Shown: piece after piece, positions 1 through 8,604 of the stretch
How the letters are laid out: every line of letters begins with the position of its first letter
Position numbering within the stretch: the first letter of the stretch is position 1
Assembly (NCBI RefSeq): GCF_004336745.1
Contig: NZ_SJXD01000031.1
Span: 1-64,000, forward strand
Length of the DNA: 64,000 nt
Reading direction: 5' to 3'
Source: Roseococcus sp. SYP-B2431
Lineage (GTDB): Bacteria; Pseudomonadota; Alphaproteobacteria; Acetobacterales; Acetobacteraceae
Notes under the pieces: model-generated
The model's database searches: none
What the model saw: the letters and a program-made list of their open reading frames with translations, nothing else
Told to the model about the DNA's origin: nothing
Position numbers and translations under genes: made by a program

Positions 1-1
1 G

Positions 2-2083
2 CTCCTGGCCCGGCTGGGCGCGCTGGCGGACGGCCGCCCCGCGCCCGGCGCCGAGCCGCCGCCCGCCGCCGGCCCCGCCGCCGGCGACCCGCTGCGGATC
101 ACCCTCACCTCCCTCCTCGCCACCGAACTGCCCCTCATCGCGCTGGAGCCCGCCGAGTCCGCGCCGCTGGCGGAGGCGGCGCGCGAGGCGAAGCTCCCCC
201 GCATCGCCGCGCTGCTGGAGGCGCTGCCCGCCGCGCCCGACCGCCTGGCCGCGCTCGGCCGCCTGCGCCGCGCCCTGCTGCTGCTCCAGGCCGCCACGGG
301 CGGCGATCCCATCCCGCCTTTGACCGGCGACCTCCGCCCCGCCGCCGAGGCCCTGGCCCTGGCCCTCGACGATCCCGGCCCCGGCCTGCTCGTCGCCGCC
401 GAGCGCCTCGCCGCCAGCGCCGATGCGGTCGGCGACGAGCCCGCCGAGACCCTGGCCCGCCAGGTCCAGGACCTCGCCTGCCGCTCCGGCGAGGCCGCGC
501 GGCAGCGCCTCGCCGAGCTGCGCGAGGAGTTCCGGCAGGCCCTGACCGCCCCCACCCTCGCGCCCCTGGCCGACCGCGTGCGCCCGCCGCCGCCGCCGCT
601 CACGCCGGGCCTCGCCGCCGCCCTGCCCGCCTCCTCCCATGCCCGCGCCGCCGCGGCGCTCGCCGCCGGCCAGCGCATCTGGCGCCTGCGCCTGGGCCCG
701 CTGCCGACCGCCGAGGCCGTCGCCGAGCCCTTCCTTGCCCGCATCGGCGAGGTGCTGGGCAGCGCCGGCCCGCCCGAGGCGCTGGACATCTTCGTCGCCA
801 GCGACCTGCCCCCGGAGGAGCTTGCCGCCCTCCGCGCCGAGGCCGATCCCGAGGGCGGCGCCCTCACCGATCTCGCCGCCGCCGACGCCCCGCCGCCCGC
901 CCCCACCATGCGCGTCCGGCAGGACCGCATCGACGCCGTGATCGCGCTGGAGGCCGAGCTGCGCGCCGCCGCGCTGTCCCTGGGCGAGGCGCTGAGCGCG
1001 CCCCATGCCCGCACCGCGCTGGAGGACCTCGCCTCGCTGCAATCCCGCCTGCCCGCCCGCGCCGCGCTGGTGCTGGGCAATGCGCTGGAGCGGCTGCGCG
1101 CCACCGCCGGCCTCGCCGAGCGCGCCAGCGGCCGCCTCTCCCTCGCGCTCGGCCAGCTCGACGAGGCGGTTCTGGAACTGCGCGTCGTGCCCTTCGCCAG
1201 CCTCGCCATGCGCCTGCCGCGCGTGCTGCGCGCCACGGCCGAATCCCAGGGCCGCGAGGTCGCACTCGAGGTCCAGGGCGAGGATGTCCAGATCGACCGC
1301 AGCCTGGCCGACCTGCTGGCCGACCCGCTGCTGCACCTCGTCCGCAACGCCGTGGACCACGGCATCGAGCCGCCGACCGAGCGCCTCGCGGCGGGGAAGC
1401 CCGCCACCGGCCGCCTGCATCTCGTCGCCGACCGCCAGCCGGGGCGCCTGCTGGTCAGCATCGCCGATGATGGGCGCGGCATCGACGACGCGGCCGTGCT
1501 CGCCCGCGCCGTCTCGCGCGGGCTGGTCTCGCCCGAGGCCGGCGCTCGCCTCGGCCGCGCCGAGATCCACGCGCTGCTCTTCCTGCCTGGCTTCTCCACC
1601 CGCGACGCCGTCAGCGAGACCTCCGGGCGCGGCGTGGGCCTCGACGTGGTGCAGGACGCCGCGCGCCGCGCCGGCGGCTCCGTCCGCGTGGAGAGCGAGC
1701 CGGGCGCCGGCACGCGCTTCGTCCTCGACCTGCCGCTGACCGCCGCCATCCAGCCGGTGCTGCTGGTGGAGGCGGCCGGCCACCCCTACGCGCTCCCCGC
1801 CGGCCGCGTGGAATCGGTGATCCGCCCGGAGCAGCTGGCCGACGGGCAGGCCGTCACCACGCTGGAATCCGTGCTGCACCTGCCGCAATCCCGCAGCAGC
1901 GCCATCGTGATGATCCGAAGGCCCGCAGGCGCCCTCGCGCTGGCAGTGGACCGGGTGGGACGCAGGACCGACCTCCTGCTGAAGCCGCTGCATCCGGCAC
2001 TGGCGGGGACGCCGGGCGTGGGCGGCGTGGGCGTGCTCGGCAATGGCGAGCCGGTGCTGCTGCTGGAGCCGGACGGCATCTGA
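2..2083 (+). CDS. cheA: CheA-type chemotaxis histidine kinase, 3' part (5' end outside window)
   Basis: Seen: the frame is open from base 2 with no stop, so the gene enters from the left. A dimerisation-like helix (RQDRIDAVIALEAEL, about 916-960) precedes a kinase ATPase domain with an N-box (HLVRNAVDHGIE, about 1335-1370), a G1 box (DDGRGID, about 1467) and a G2 box (GRGVGLDVV, about 1628). A CheW-like domain follows from about 1745 to the stop. Known: CheA autophosphorylates on a His in an N-terminal Hpt domain and passes phosphate to response regulators under chemoreceptor control. The Hpt domain is not visible here and should lie upstream. The TTG at 320 is internal and is not a credible start. 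The chemoreceptor at 3975-5606 is a plausible partner. Confidence 0.9.
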   Translation, partial: LLARLGALADGRPAPGAEPPPAAGPAAGDPLRITLTSLLATELPLIALEPAESAPLAEAAREAKLPRIAALLEALPAAPDRLAALGRLRRALLLLQAATGGDPIPPLTGDLRPAAEALALALDDPGPGLLVAAERLAASADAVGDEPAETLARQVQDLACRSGEAARQRLAELREEFRQALTAPTLAPLADRVRPPPPPLTPGLAAALPASSHARAAAALAAGQRIWRLRLGPLPTAEAVAEPFLARIGEVLGSAGPPEALDIFVASDLPPEELAALRAEADPEGGALTDLAAADAPPPAPTMRVRQDRIDAVIALEAELRAAALSLGEALSAPHARTALEDLASLQSRLPARAALVLGNALERLRATAGLAERASGRLSLALGQLDEAVLELRVVPFASLAMRLPRVLRATAESQGREVALEVQGEDVQIDRSLADLLADPLLHLVRNAVDHGIEPPTERLAAGKPATGRLHLVADRQPGRLLVSIADDGRGIDDAAVLARAVSRGLVSPEAGARLGRAEIHALLFLPGFSTRDAVSETSGRGVGLDVVQDAARRAGGSVRVESEPGAGTRFVLDLPLTAAIQPVLLVEAAGHPYALPAGRVESVIRPEQLADGQAVTTLESVLHLPQSRSSAIVMIRRPAGALALAVDRVGRRTDLLLKPLHPALAGTPGVGGVGVLGNGEPVLLLEPDGI

Positions 2084-2088
2084 GCCGG

Positions 2089-2619
2089 TCAGGCCGGAAC
2101 GTAGGTCAGCCTCATCACGCCCTCACCGATGAGATCGCTGGCCGCGAGGCGGAGCGGCGGCCGGGGACCGGCGAAGAACGGCGTGCCGCGACCGAGCACG
2201 ACGGGGTGGAGGTAGAGCCGGTATTCGTCGATCAGGCCGAGCTCCGTCAGGCTTCGCGCCAGCTCCGGGCCGGACACGGCGATCTCCCCGGCATGCCCGG
2301 CCTTCAGCACCCGCATCGTCGCCTCGAGGTCATCCCCGATCAGCGTCGCATTGGGGCCGGCGGAGGTCAGCGAGCGCGACACGACCCACTTCGGTTGGCT
2401 CCGCCAAGCGGCCGCGAACGCGCGTCGCTCCGCGTCCCACTCGGGCCGATCCTCGTCCCAGTAGCGCATGATCTCGTACATGCGGCGCCCGTACACGCTG
2501 CCCGCCAGGCCGCGGACGTGCTCGATCCAGTGACGGAACAGCGCGGGGCCCGGCGCGAAGGCCATGTGGTCGACATAGCCATCCAGCGACTGGTTCATCC
2601 CGAAGATCAGCTTCGCCAT
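2089..2619 (-). CDS. Dihydrofolate reductase-fold (RibD C-terminal) protein
   Basis: Seen: 176 residues beginning MAKLIFGMNQSLDGYVD, the N-terminal strand and SLDG motif of the RibD C-terminal/DHFR-like family. A glycine-containing NADPH-side segment (IAVSGPELARSL) and the C-terminal LYLHPVVLGRGTPFF signature are present. Known: this family (YwjB/YyaP-like) binds reduced pyridine nucleotides, but most members have no assigned substrate and are not the housekeeping folate enzyme. It ends 6 bp from the cheA stop (convergent), and its start is 47 bp from the end of the receiver-phosphatase gene, so co-transcription with that gene is possible. Function beyond 'DHFR-fold reductase' is not supported. 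Confidence 0.85.
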   Translation of the reverse strand: MAKLIFGMNQSLDGYVDHMAFAPGPALFRHWIEHVRGLAGSVYGRRMYEIMRYWDEDRPEWDAERRAFAAAWRSQPKWVVSRSLTSAGPNATLIGDDLEATMRVLKAGHAGEIAVSGPELARSLTELGLIDEYRLYLHPVVLGRGTPFFAGPRPPLRLAASDLIGEGVMRLTYVPA

Positions 2620-2665
2620 GCCGCAGGATCTCCGCCGGAGTTCTTCACAGGGGCCTGAGCCCGCG

Positions 2666-3814
2666 TCAGGCGAAGCGGACCGCCAGCACCGTCACGTCGT
2701 CGGCCGGCGGCGCCGTCTTCACGAAATCGGCCACGCCTTTCAGCAGGGCCCCAATCGCCGGCGCCGGTTCCACCAGCGACCCCAGCGCCGCCAGCACCGC
2801 CTCCTTGCCGAACAACTCGCCCGCCAGATCCTGCGCCTCGGTCACGCCATCGGTCAGCAGCAGCATCGCCTCGCCCGGCGCCAGCGCGAAGGGCGCGCTG
2901 GAATAGGGAAACTCCTCCGTGACGCCGAGCGCGGGCTGGATGGAATAGCCGCCCATCACCTGCACGCCCGAACCCGTCAGCCGCAAGGGCGGCTCATGCC
3001 CCGCCACGCAGATCCGCCCCTCGCCCGTCTCGGCGTCCAGGACCGCCAGGGCGGCCGTCACGAAGGTCATGTCCGGATTGTCGAGGGCCAGGTCGTCATT
3101 CGCGAGCGCCAGCAGCGCGCCCGGATCGGGCACCTCGCCCCGCGCATCGGCGAGCCGCACGCCCGCGCGGATCAGCCCCATGCTGCGCGCCATGGTGAGT
3201 CCCGCCGAGGCGCCCTTCCCCGCCACGTCCGCCACCACGAACATCAGGTGCCGGCTGCCGATCCAGCGCATGTCGTAGAGATCGCCGCCCACCTCGCGCG
3301 CCGGCTCCATATGCGCGGCCACCGTGAGCCGCCCGCGCGACAGCCCCGCGAAATCGCGCGGCACCAGCGAGAGCTGCGCCTGCCGGGCGCTCTCCAGCTC
3401 CGCCTCCAGCGCGTGCAGCCGCTCGGCCGCCAGATCGCGCAGCCGCTTCTTCTCCAGCACCGCCTGGAGCCGCGCCTTCAGCAGCGGCGGGTCGAAGGAC
3501 TTCGGAAGATAGTCCTCCGCCCCCAGCTCGATGCAGCGAATGACGCCCGACATCTCCGTCTGCGCCGAGATCACGATGACCGGCGGGGCCTTCGGCATGC
3601 CGTGCAGCCGCTCCAGCACGCCGATGCCGTCGAGCTCCGGCATCTCCAGGTCGAGCAGCACCACGTCGAAGGGCTTCTGCGCGATCGCGGCCAGCGCCTC
3701 GACGCCGTTCACCGCCATGGCCGGCTCGCCATAGCCGAGCTCGGCCAGCCTCCGCTTCAGCAGCAGCCGGTTGAAGCTGCTGTCGTCGACGATGAGTATT
3801 TCGGCAGGAGTCAT
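2666..3814 (-). CDS. Response regulator with PP2C (SpoIIE/RsbU-type) phosphatase output
   Basis: Seen: 382 residues. Residues 1-120 form a receiver domain with acidic pair D10-D11, phospho-acceptor D55 (LLDLEMPELDG), S83 and K105. A helical linker follows, then a PP2C phosphatase domain from about 165 with REVGGDLYDM, VADVAGKGASAGL and LLTDGVTEA metal-binding motifs. Known: such proteins dephosphorylate an anti-sigma-factor antagonist or similar phosphoprotein when the receiver is phosphorylated. Neighbours: CheA and a chemoreceptor flank it, suggesting CheA-to-REC signalling (inference). No anti-sigma or STAS gene is visible. Its leader is occupied by one copy of the dispersed repeat at 3821-3932, whose end supplies a GAGGG 7 nt before the ATG. 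Confidence 0.9.
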   Translation of the reverse strand: MTPAEILIVDDSSFNRLLLKRRLAELGYGEPAMAVNGVEALAAIAQKPFDVVLLDLEMPELDGIGVLERLHGMPKAPPVIVISAQTEMSGVIRCIELGAEDYLPKSFDPPLLKARLQAVLEKKRLRDLAAERLHALEAELESARQAQLSLVPRDFAGLSRGRLTVAAHMEPAREVGGDLYDMRWIGSRHLMFVVADVAGKGASAGLTMARSMGLIRAGVRLADARGEVPDPGALLALANDDLALDNPDMTFVTAALAVLDAETGEGRICVAGHEPPLRLTGSGVQVMGGYSIQPALGVTEEFPYSSAPFALAPGEAMLLLTDGVTEAQDLAGELFGKEAVLAALGSLVEPAPAIGALLKGVADFVKTAPPADDVTVLAVRFA

Positions 3815-3820
3815 ATATTC

Positions 3821-3932
3821 GCCCTCAGACGCCGGGCGCCGCCTCCGGCGGCTTGGCTTCGCCGCGCCACTGGTCCGCCCGGCCGGGCGGTCCGTTGGGC
3901 GGCGCCGGCCGCCGTCGCGGCCGGATTCTCGG
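3821..3932 (-). repeat. Structured dispersed repeat, copy A, in the leader of the receiver-phosphatase gene
   Basis: Read on the minus strand, the block runs from CCGAGAAT, through a perfect hairpin CCGGCCGC-GACG-GCGGCCGG (3924 down to 3905), a GC palindrome at 3890-3875 and GCGGCGAAGCCAAG, to a second hairpin GCCGCC-GGA-GGCGGC, and ends GCCCGGCGTCTGAGGGC at 3821. The ATG begins 6 nt further on. A second copy with the same order of parts lies at 54839-54947 on the plus strand, directly before the MFS gene. Both copies also end in a short frame closing at the same TGA. Family name unknown. Confidence 0.75.
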
Positions 3933-3974
3933 CATACGTCGCCAAGCCTGAGCGGGCGGCCCCTGTTGTCGGCA

Positions 3975-5606
3975 TCATTCCGGGCGGGCCGCCATGCTCT
4001 CCACCGCGCTGCGCGATTCGCTCGCCAGCCGGGACAGGTCGATCATCGTCACCGTGATTTCCTCCGCGGCCGTCGCGTTGGACTGGCCGATGCGCGTCAG
4101 CACCGCCACCCGCTCGTCCAGCGAGGCGACGGTGGTCTGCTGCTCCTCCATGGCCACGGCGATGGCCGCGGCCAGCCGCGCGCTCTCCCGCGTCAGCCGC
4201 TCGAAATCGTCCATCGCCTCGCCCACGGCGGCGGCCGTGCCCGCGCCCTCGCGCGTGCGGCGGCCGGCGGCGAGCACCACATCCGCGATCTCCTGCGCCA
4301 GCGCCTCGGTGTTGGCGGCCAACGCCCGCACCTCCTCCGCCACCACCGCCAGCCCGCGCCCGTGCTCGCCCGCCCGCGCCGCCTCGATCGCGGCGTTGAT
4401 CGCGAGGATGTTCGTCTGCGTCGCGATCTTGGCGATGGTGCCGGCGATGCGCGTCACGCGCTCCGTGTCCTCGCCCACCGCGTCCACCGTCTCGATGAGC
4501 TGGCGCACCTTCTCCAGGCTCTCGCCCAGCAGCGACTGCGCCTCGGTCGCCGTGTCGCGCGCGCGCTGGGTGCTGCGGCCCACATCGGCCACCGCCTCGG
4601 TCGTATGGCCCAGCGCGTCCGACACCTGCCGGAGCTCGGCCAGCTGGGTCATCGCGCCCTCGCTCACCTGGCCGATCGCCTGGCTCGCCTGGGTTGTCAC
4701 GACGGCGGTACGGCGGGCGCCTTCCAGGGCCTGCTCCATCAGCCGGTTGGTGTTGCCGAGGTTGATCTTGAACACCTCCACGGCGCGCGCCATCTCGCCC
4801 ACCTGGTCGGCCCGGTCGGCGCCGGGCACATCCACCTCGGCTTCGCCATGCGCGAGCTTCTGCATGGTGCCCGCGAGGCGCGAGAGCGGCCGCGCGGTCA
4901 GCCATACCAGCACGAACCACACCAGCAGCAGCCCGAGCAGCCCCACGCCCGCCGCCACATAGGTCAGCAGGCGCCCCTCTTCCTGGATCTGGTGCGCGCG
5001 GTTGAGGTTCGCATCCGCATCCGCCTTCGCGATGGCCCGCGCATCGCTGGAGAGGCGGTTGAAGGCCACGACCATGTCGAGCCATTCCTCCTGCAGCGGC
5101 GCGTATTGGTCGCGGCGGCGGTTGGCGAAGGCGTCGCGCGTGCGCTCGCCGAGATCGGGCAGGCGGGCGCGCATGTCGCGCGCCCCGGCGGCGGCGATGG
5201 AATCGATCCGGCTGCCCACGATGGACATCAGGAGGTCGAAGCTCTCCATGATGCCCTCCGCGTTGCGCTGCATGCGCACGGCCGTGACCGTGGGCGGCAG
5301 GACGCCGGCCAGCACCGCGGCGAAGCCCTGGGCGAAGTCCGACACGTCGTTGGAGAAGTCGTCCACGGCCTCGATGGCGGCGCGGTCGCGCACGCCCATC
5401 TCCTCGATGATCGCGCCCTGGCGGGACAGCAGCATGAGCGAGTTGCCGGCGAGGAAGGCCAGCACGGAGAACATCAGGATCAGGATGACGGCGGCGCGCG
5501 TGCCGATCCGGCCCAGGAAGCGGCCCCGCTTGGGCGCCGCCGCGCCGCGGATCGCGCCGGTGTAGCTGGAGCCGGTCTCGGCCAGGGCCTGGGTGTCTGG
5601 AGCCAT
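3975..5606 (-). CDS. Methyl-accepting chemotaxis protein
   Basis: Seen: 543 residues from the ATG at 5606; a TTG one codon upstream is less likely. Membrane segment 1 is at about 38-60 and segment 2 at about 225-245. The roughly 165 residues between them form a helical periplasmic sensor domain with no cysteines of note. A HAMP domain and the cytoplasmic signalling hairpin follow, with the invariant tip [16 protein letters not shown] and [13 protein letters not shown]. Known: MCPs control CheA through CheW at the inner membrane. There is no C-terminal CheR-binding pentapeptide. It is divergent from the racemase gene (48 bp between starts) and lies upstream of the receiver-phosphatase on the same strand, separated by 160 bp containing repeat copy A. 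The ligand cannot be read from sequence. Confidence 0.93.
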   Translation of the reverse strand: MAPDTQALAETGSSYTGAIRGAAAPKRGRFLGRIGTRAAVILILMFSVLAFLAGNSLMLLSRQGAIIEEMGVRDRAAIEAVDDFSNDVSDFAQGFAAVLAGVLPPTVTAVRMQRNAEGIMESFDLLMSIVGSRIDSIAAAGARDMRARLPDLGERTRDAFANRRRDQYAPLQEEWLDMVVAFNRLSSDARAIAKADADANLNRAHQIQEEGRLLTYVAAGVGLLGLLLVWFVLVWLTARPLSRLAGTMQKLAHGEAEVDVPGADRADQVGEMARAVEVFKINLGNTNRLMEQALEGARRTAVVTTQASQAIGQVSEGAMTQLAELRQVSDALGHTTEAVADVGRSTQRARDTATEAQSLLGESLEKVRQLIETVDAVGEDTERVTRIAGTIAKIATQTNILAINAAIEAARAGEHGRGLAVVAEEVRALAANTEALAQEIADVVLAAGRRTREGAGTAAAVGEAMDDFERLTRESARLAAAIAVAMEEQQTTVASLDERVAVLTRIGQSNATAAEEITVTMIDLSRLASESRSAVESMAARPE

Positions 5607-5654
5607 CAAGGGTTAGGATACAGCACTTTCCGCCGCTCGTCTGCCGGAGTCGCC

Positions 5655-6386
5655 ATGGCCTGCCGCATCCTCGTCGTGAACAGCAACACCACGGATTCCG
5701 TGACGGCGCGGATCGCCCTGGCCGCCGAGGCCGCGGCGCCGGAGGGCTGCACGGTGGAGACGGTCACGGCGCCCTTCGGCCTGCCGCTGATCGTGACGCG
5801 GGCGGATTGGATGGTGGCCGGGCCGCCGACGATGGCGGCGCTGGCGGCCCGGCGCGGCACCTTCGACGCGGCGGTCGTGGCCTGCTTCGGCGACCCCGGC
5901 GTGGAGGCGGCCAAGGAGCTGTTCGACGTGCCGGTGATCGGCATCAGCGAGGCCGCCTTCCACGCCGCCTGCCTGCTGGGACGGCGCTTCGGGGTGGTGA
6001 GCTTCACGGCGGCGCTGAAGCCGATGTTCGTGGATTGCCTGGAACGGGCGGGCCTCACGGGCCGCTGCGCGGGGTTCCGGATGGGACCGGCCTTCGCGGG
6101 CGATCCGGGGCGGGTGGCAGAGGAACGGCGGGAGATGATCCTGGACCTCTGCCGGGCGAGCATCGAGCAGGACGGGGCGGAGGTGGTGATCCTGGCCGGC
6201 GGGCCGCTGGCCGGGCTGGCGCCGGTGCTGGCGCAGGACGTGCCGGTGCCGCTGGTGGACGGGACGGCGGCCGGGGTGCGGCTGGCCGCGGCGCTGGCGG
6301 GGCTGGCGCCGGCGGTGAAAGCGGGGCGGTCGCGTCCGCTGGCGGGGTACGAGGCCGGCCTCACGCAACTCTACGGCGGCGATTGA
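5655..6386 (+). CDS. Aspartate/glutamate/hydantoin racemase-family protein lacking the second catalytic Cys
   Basis: Seen: 243 residues, the usual length of the family, starting MACRILVVNSNTT. The first active-site cysteine is present as C77 in VVACFGDPG. The position of the second, normally in an LGCAG loop, reads ILAGGPLAGLA (A181-G182), with no cysteine nearby. Known: hydantoin and allantoin racemases use two cysteines as acid/base. Inference: this protein may act by a one-cysteine mechanism (maleate isomerase-like or decarboxylase-like chemistry) or be a non-racemase member. It is a single gene, divergent from the chemoreceptor, with no hydantoinase beside it. The long open frame upstream of 5655 in the same phase is a GC artefact; the ATG fits the family N-terminus. 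Confidence 0.8.
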   Translation: MACRILVVNSNTTDSVTARIALAAEAAAPEGCTVETVTAPFGLPLIVTRADWMVAGPPTMAALAARRGTFDAAVVACFGDPGVEAAKELFDVPVIGISEAAFHAACLLGRRFGVVSFTAALKPMFVDCLERAGLTGRCAGFRMGPAFAGDPGRVAEERREMILDLCRASIEQDGAEVVILAGGPLAGLAPVLAQDVPVPLVDGTAAGVRLAAALAGLAPAVKAGRSRPLAGYEAGLTQLYGGD

Positions 6387-6657
6387 GCGTCGGCCTCCCG
6401 GCAAAACTCCCCGGCGCCCCTGGTGGCGCTCATAGTGGCATGCGTAGGTTCGACAAAGGTCAGGGAAGCGCGGTCAAGAAGATGCTCGACATATGGGTGA
6501 TCGACATCAGCAGACAGCGGGCGCCCGGCGTGCTGCAGCACTGGCGCCAATGAAAGATCACGGCCACGACCAGCGTCGGGCAAATTTCCACCCGTCACAC
6601 CAAAGCTACCACTGACGCTTGATTTCATGGGAGCCACACACTCGAATAGTGTGCGCA
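6387..6657. other. 271-bp intergenic stretch of lower GC, no gene recognised
   Basis: Composition drops below that of the flanking genes from about 6430. It contains a perfect 12-nt palindrome GTGCTGCAGCAC at 6530-6541. A 37-codon open stretch from 6439 has no recognisable relatives and no convincing ribosome-binding site. No tRNA or insertion-sequence ends were seen. It probably belongs to the same inserted segment as the orphan gene that follows. Confidence 0.4.
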
Positions 6658-7257
6658 ATGAAGCAACCCGGACGGCGACACGCGATGAGGTCGAAAATCG
6701 TCAGATTGTATGAGCCCTCGGACATCCGAACGGTTCTTCGTCAGAGCCTGACCAACAACGGCCACGCCAACAGCCGTCACGAGCTCATCGGCGATGGCTA
6801 CGCGACCGCTCCTCACATCCGACTCGCGGACATGCGCAAGCGAATCCTGGGCGGGGGGCCCAATGTCTCGAGCTTTCGAAACTGCTTACCCGACGCGATC
6901 GCCTTCGCTCTCCGCAAAGGCTCCGGGCAGAGGGCGCTGACCGTGCTGGCCAAGCCTGAAACCATCTATGTCTTCGCCTGCGTTTCCATCAAGGATGGCG
7001 GCTTCAGGATGGTCAGGTACAGCAAGCACGATCTTGTCCTGAATGCCGATGGCAAGGACTTCATGCCGGAGTCCGGCAGCCGATTGAGCTTCGCGCGGCC
7101 GGAGATCGAAATCGCGGACGTCCTTGCCATCAAATTGATGGTGACCCCCGATGATGACCTTCACATCCGAACAGCTTTTCCGATCCGATCCGGTGAAAAG
7201 ATCCTCGGCATCGAAGCCAGGGACAAGGACGGTACGGAGCACTTTTACCCCGAGTGA
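6658..7257 (+). CDS. Orphan protein of unknown function, low GC
   Basis: I do not recognise this gene. The ATG at 6658 gives 199 residues; a TTG at 6619 and an ATG at 6685 are alternatives, and none has a strong ribosome-binding site. The protein is mixed alpha/beta, charged, without signal peptide or membrane segments. The C-terminal part reads DDDLHIRTAFPI before a final strand region ending EHFYPE. A TAFP/TAYP strand near the C-terminus is seen in several small bacterial RNase toxin folds, but this resemblance is weak and only a hint. Composition is clearly below the neighbours, and the frame is not mirrored by long open frames in other phases, both signs of a foreign gene. No immunity or antitoxin gene is adjacent. 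Confidence 0.6.
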   Translation: MKQPGRRHAMRSKIVRLYEPSDIRTVLRQSLTNNGHANSRHELIGDGYATAPHIRLADMRKRILGGGPNVSSFRNCLPDAIAFALRKGSGQRALTVLAKPETIYVFACVSIKDGGFRMVRYSKHDLVLNADGKDFMPESGSRLSFARPEIEIADVLAIKLMVTPDDDLHIRTAFPIRSGEKILGIEARDKDGTEHFYPE

Positions 7258-7313
7258 CACCCGTTTTCCCTGGTGTTACTGCCCTTCCGGCTGCAGCCGG
7301 CTTCGGCGCGGCC

Positions 7314-8486
7314 TCACCCCCGCGCCAGCTCCTGCTCCACGATCGCCGCGAAGAAGCTCGCCCCCACCGGCAGCGCATCATCGTTGAAGTCGTACTTCGT
7401 ATTGTGCACCGGCACCTCGCCCTTATCGGCGGCAGCCTGCCCCAGCTTCAAAAAGCACCCGGGCCGTTCGAGCAGCATGTAGGAAAAATCCTCCGCCCCC
7501 ATGGCCGGTGCCCGACTCCGGATCACCTTCTCCACCCCCATCACCTTCGCCGCCGCCAGCGCAGCGCGCTCGGTCTCGGCCTCGTGGTTCACCGTGGGCG
7601 GGTAGCCGCGCCGGTACTCCACCACGGCTTCCGCGTCGTACATCGCCGCCGTGCTGGTCGCGATCTGCGTGATCAGACGCTGCATCTCGTCCCGCGTCTC
7701 CGGCCGCAGCGTCCGCACGGTGCCGCTGATGGTCGCCGTGTTCGGGATCACGTTGTTCGCCGTCCCCGCATGGAACTGGCACAGGCTGATCACCGCCGAA
7801 TCCAGCGGATCCACCCGCCGCGCCACGATGCCCTGGATCGCCACCACGATCTGCGCCCCCGCCAGGATCGGATCGAGCGACATATGCGGCCGCGCCGCGT
7901 GCCCGCCGCGTCCCTGCACCGTGATGGTCACGCCGTCCGACGCCGCCAGGATCGGCCCCGCCACCACCGAGGTCTCGCCCAGCTTCAGGCCGGGATCGTT
8001 GTGGATGCCGTAGACGCTGTCGCAGGGGAAGCGCTCGAACAGCCCCTCCTCGATCATGATCCGCGCGCCGGCGCCGCCCTCCTCGCCGGGCTGGAAGAGG
8101 AAGTGGACCGTGCCGTCGAAGTTCTTCGTCTCGGCCAGGTACTTCGCCGCGCCGAGCAGCATCGTGGTGTGGCCGTCATGCCCGCAGGCATGCATCTTGC
8201 CTGGGATGGTCGAGGCATGCGGCAGGCCCGTCTCCTCGGGCATGGGCAGGGCGTCCATGTCGGCGCGCAGCCCGATGGAGCGCCCCGAATCGCCGTTGCG
8301 CAGCACGCCCACCACGCCCGTGCCGGCGATGCCGCGATGCACCTCGATGCCCCATTCCGCCAGCTTCGCCGCCACCGTCTCGGAGGTGCGGAACTCCTCG
8401 AACTTCAGCTCCGGATGGGCATGAAGGTCCCGGCGCCAGGCGGTCATCTCCTCGGCGAAGGCGGCGATGCTGTTGTTCACGGGCAT
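7314..8486 (-). CDS. M20-family amidohydrolase (hippurate hydrolase/N-acyl amino acid deacylase type)
   Basis: Seen: 390 residues from the ATG at 8486, with AGGA about 10 nt upstream; a TTG at 8510 is less likely. Metal-binding motifs of the M20D family are in order: RADMDALPM, KMHACGHDGHTTMLLG, FQPGEEGGAGA and a dimerisation domain with GRGGHAARPH. Near the end, PAMGAEDFSYM carries the last metal ligand. Known: these cytosolic two-metal enzymes hydrolyse N-acyl or N-aroyl amino acids. No signal peptide. It is a single gene; the intrinsic terminator between it and the upstream gene separates their transcripts. The exact acyl substrate cannot be inferred. Confidence 0.9.
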   Translation of the reverse strand: MPVNNSIAAFAEEMTAWRRDLHAHPELKFEEFRTSETVAAKLAEWGIEVHRGIAGTGVVGVLRNGDSGRSIGLRADMDALPMPEETGLPHASTIPGKMHACGHDGHTTMLLGAAKYLAETKNFDGTVHFLFQPGEEGGAGARIMIEEGLFERFPCDSVYGIHNDPGLKLGETSVVAGPILAASDGVTITVQGRGGHAARPHMSLDPILAGAQIVVAIQGIVARRVDPLDSAVISLCQFHAGTANNVIPNTATISGTVRTLRPETRDEMQRLITQIATSTAAMYDAEAVVEYRRGYPPTVNHEAETERAALAAAKVMGVEKVIRSRAPAMGAEDFSYMLLERPGCFLKLGQAAADKGEVPVHNTKYDFNDDALPVGASFFAAIVEQELARG

Positions 8487-8510
8487 GGGGCAAGATCCTG
8501 GGGCGCGCAA

Positions 8511-8541
8511 AGGAAAAGGCCGGCGGAGTGTTCCGCCGGCC
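8511..8541 (-). terminator. Intrinsic terminator of the exported-protein gene
   Basis: On the minus strand a perfect 10-bp stem, GGCCGGCGGA-ACAC-TCCGCCGGCC (8541 down to 8518), is followed directly by TTTTCCTTT. It lies 64 bp after the stop of the gene ending at 8605 and just before the amidohydrolase start, so it separates two minus-strand transcripts. Confidence 0.8.
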
Positions 8542-8604
8542 CCTGATTTCAGCCCCGCGGACGGGGCGCCGTCAATTCACCGCCGAAACATCAGCGCCGC
8601 GCCA

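Noticed and set aside
320-2083. TTG at 320 as the cheA start
   Set aside because: The frame stays open to the left edge with protein-like sequence, so 320 is internal.
6439-6553. Short open frame in the low-GC gap (MRRFDKGQGS...)
   Set aside because: No ribosome-binding site, no recognisable motif, and too short to support alone.
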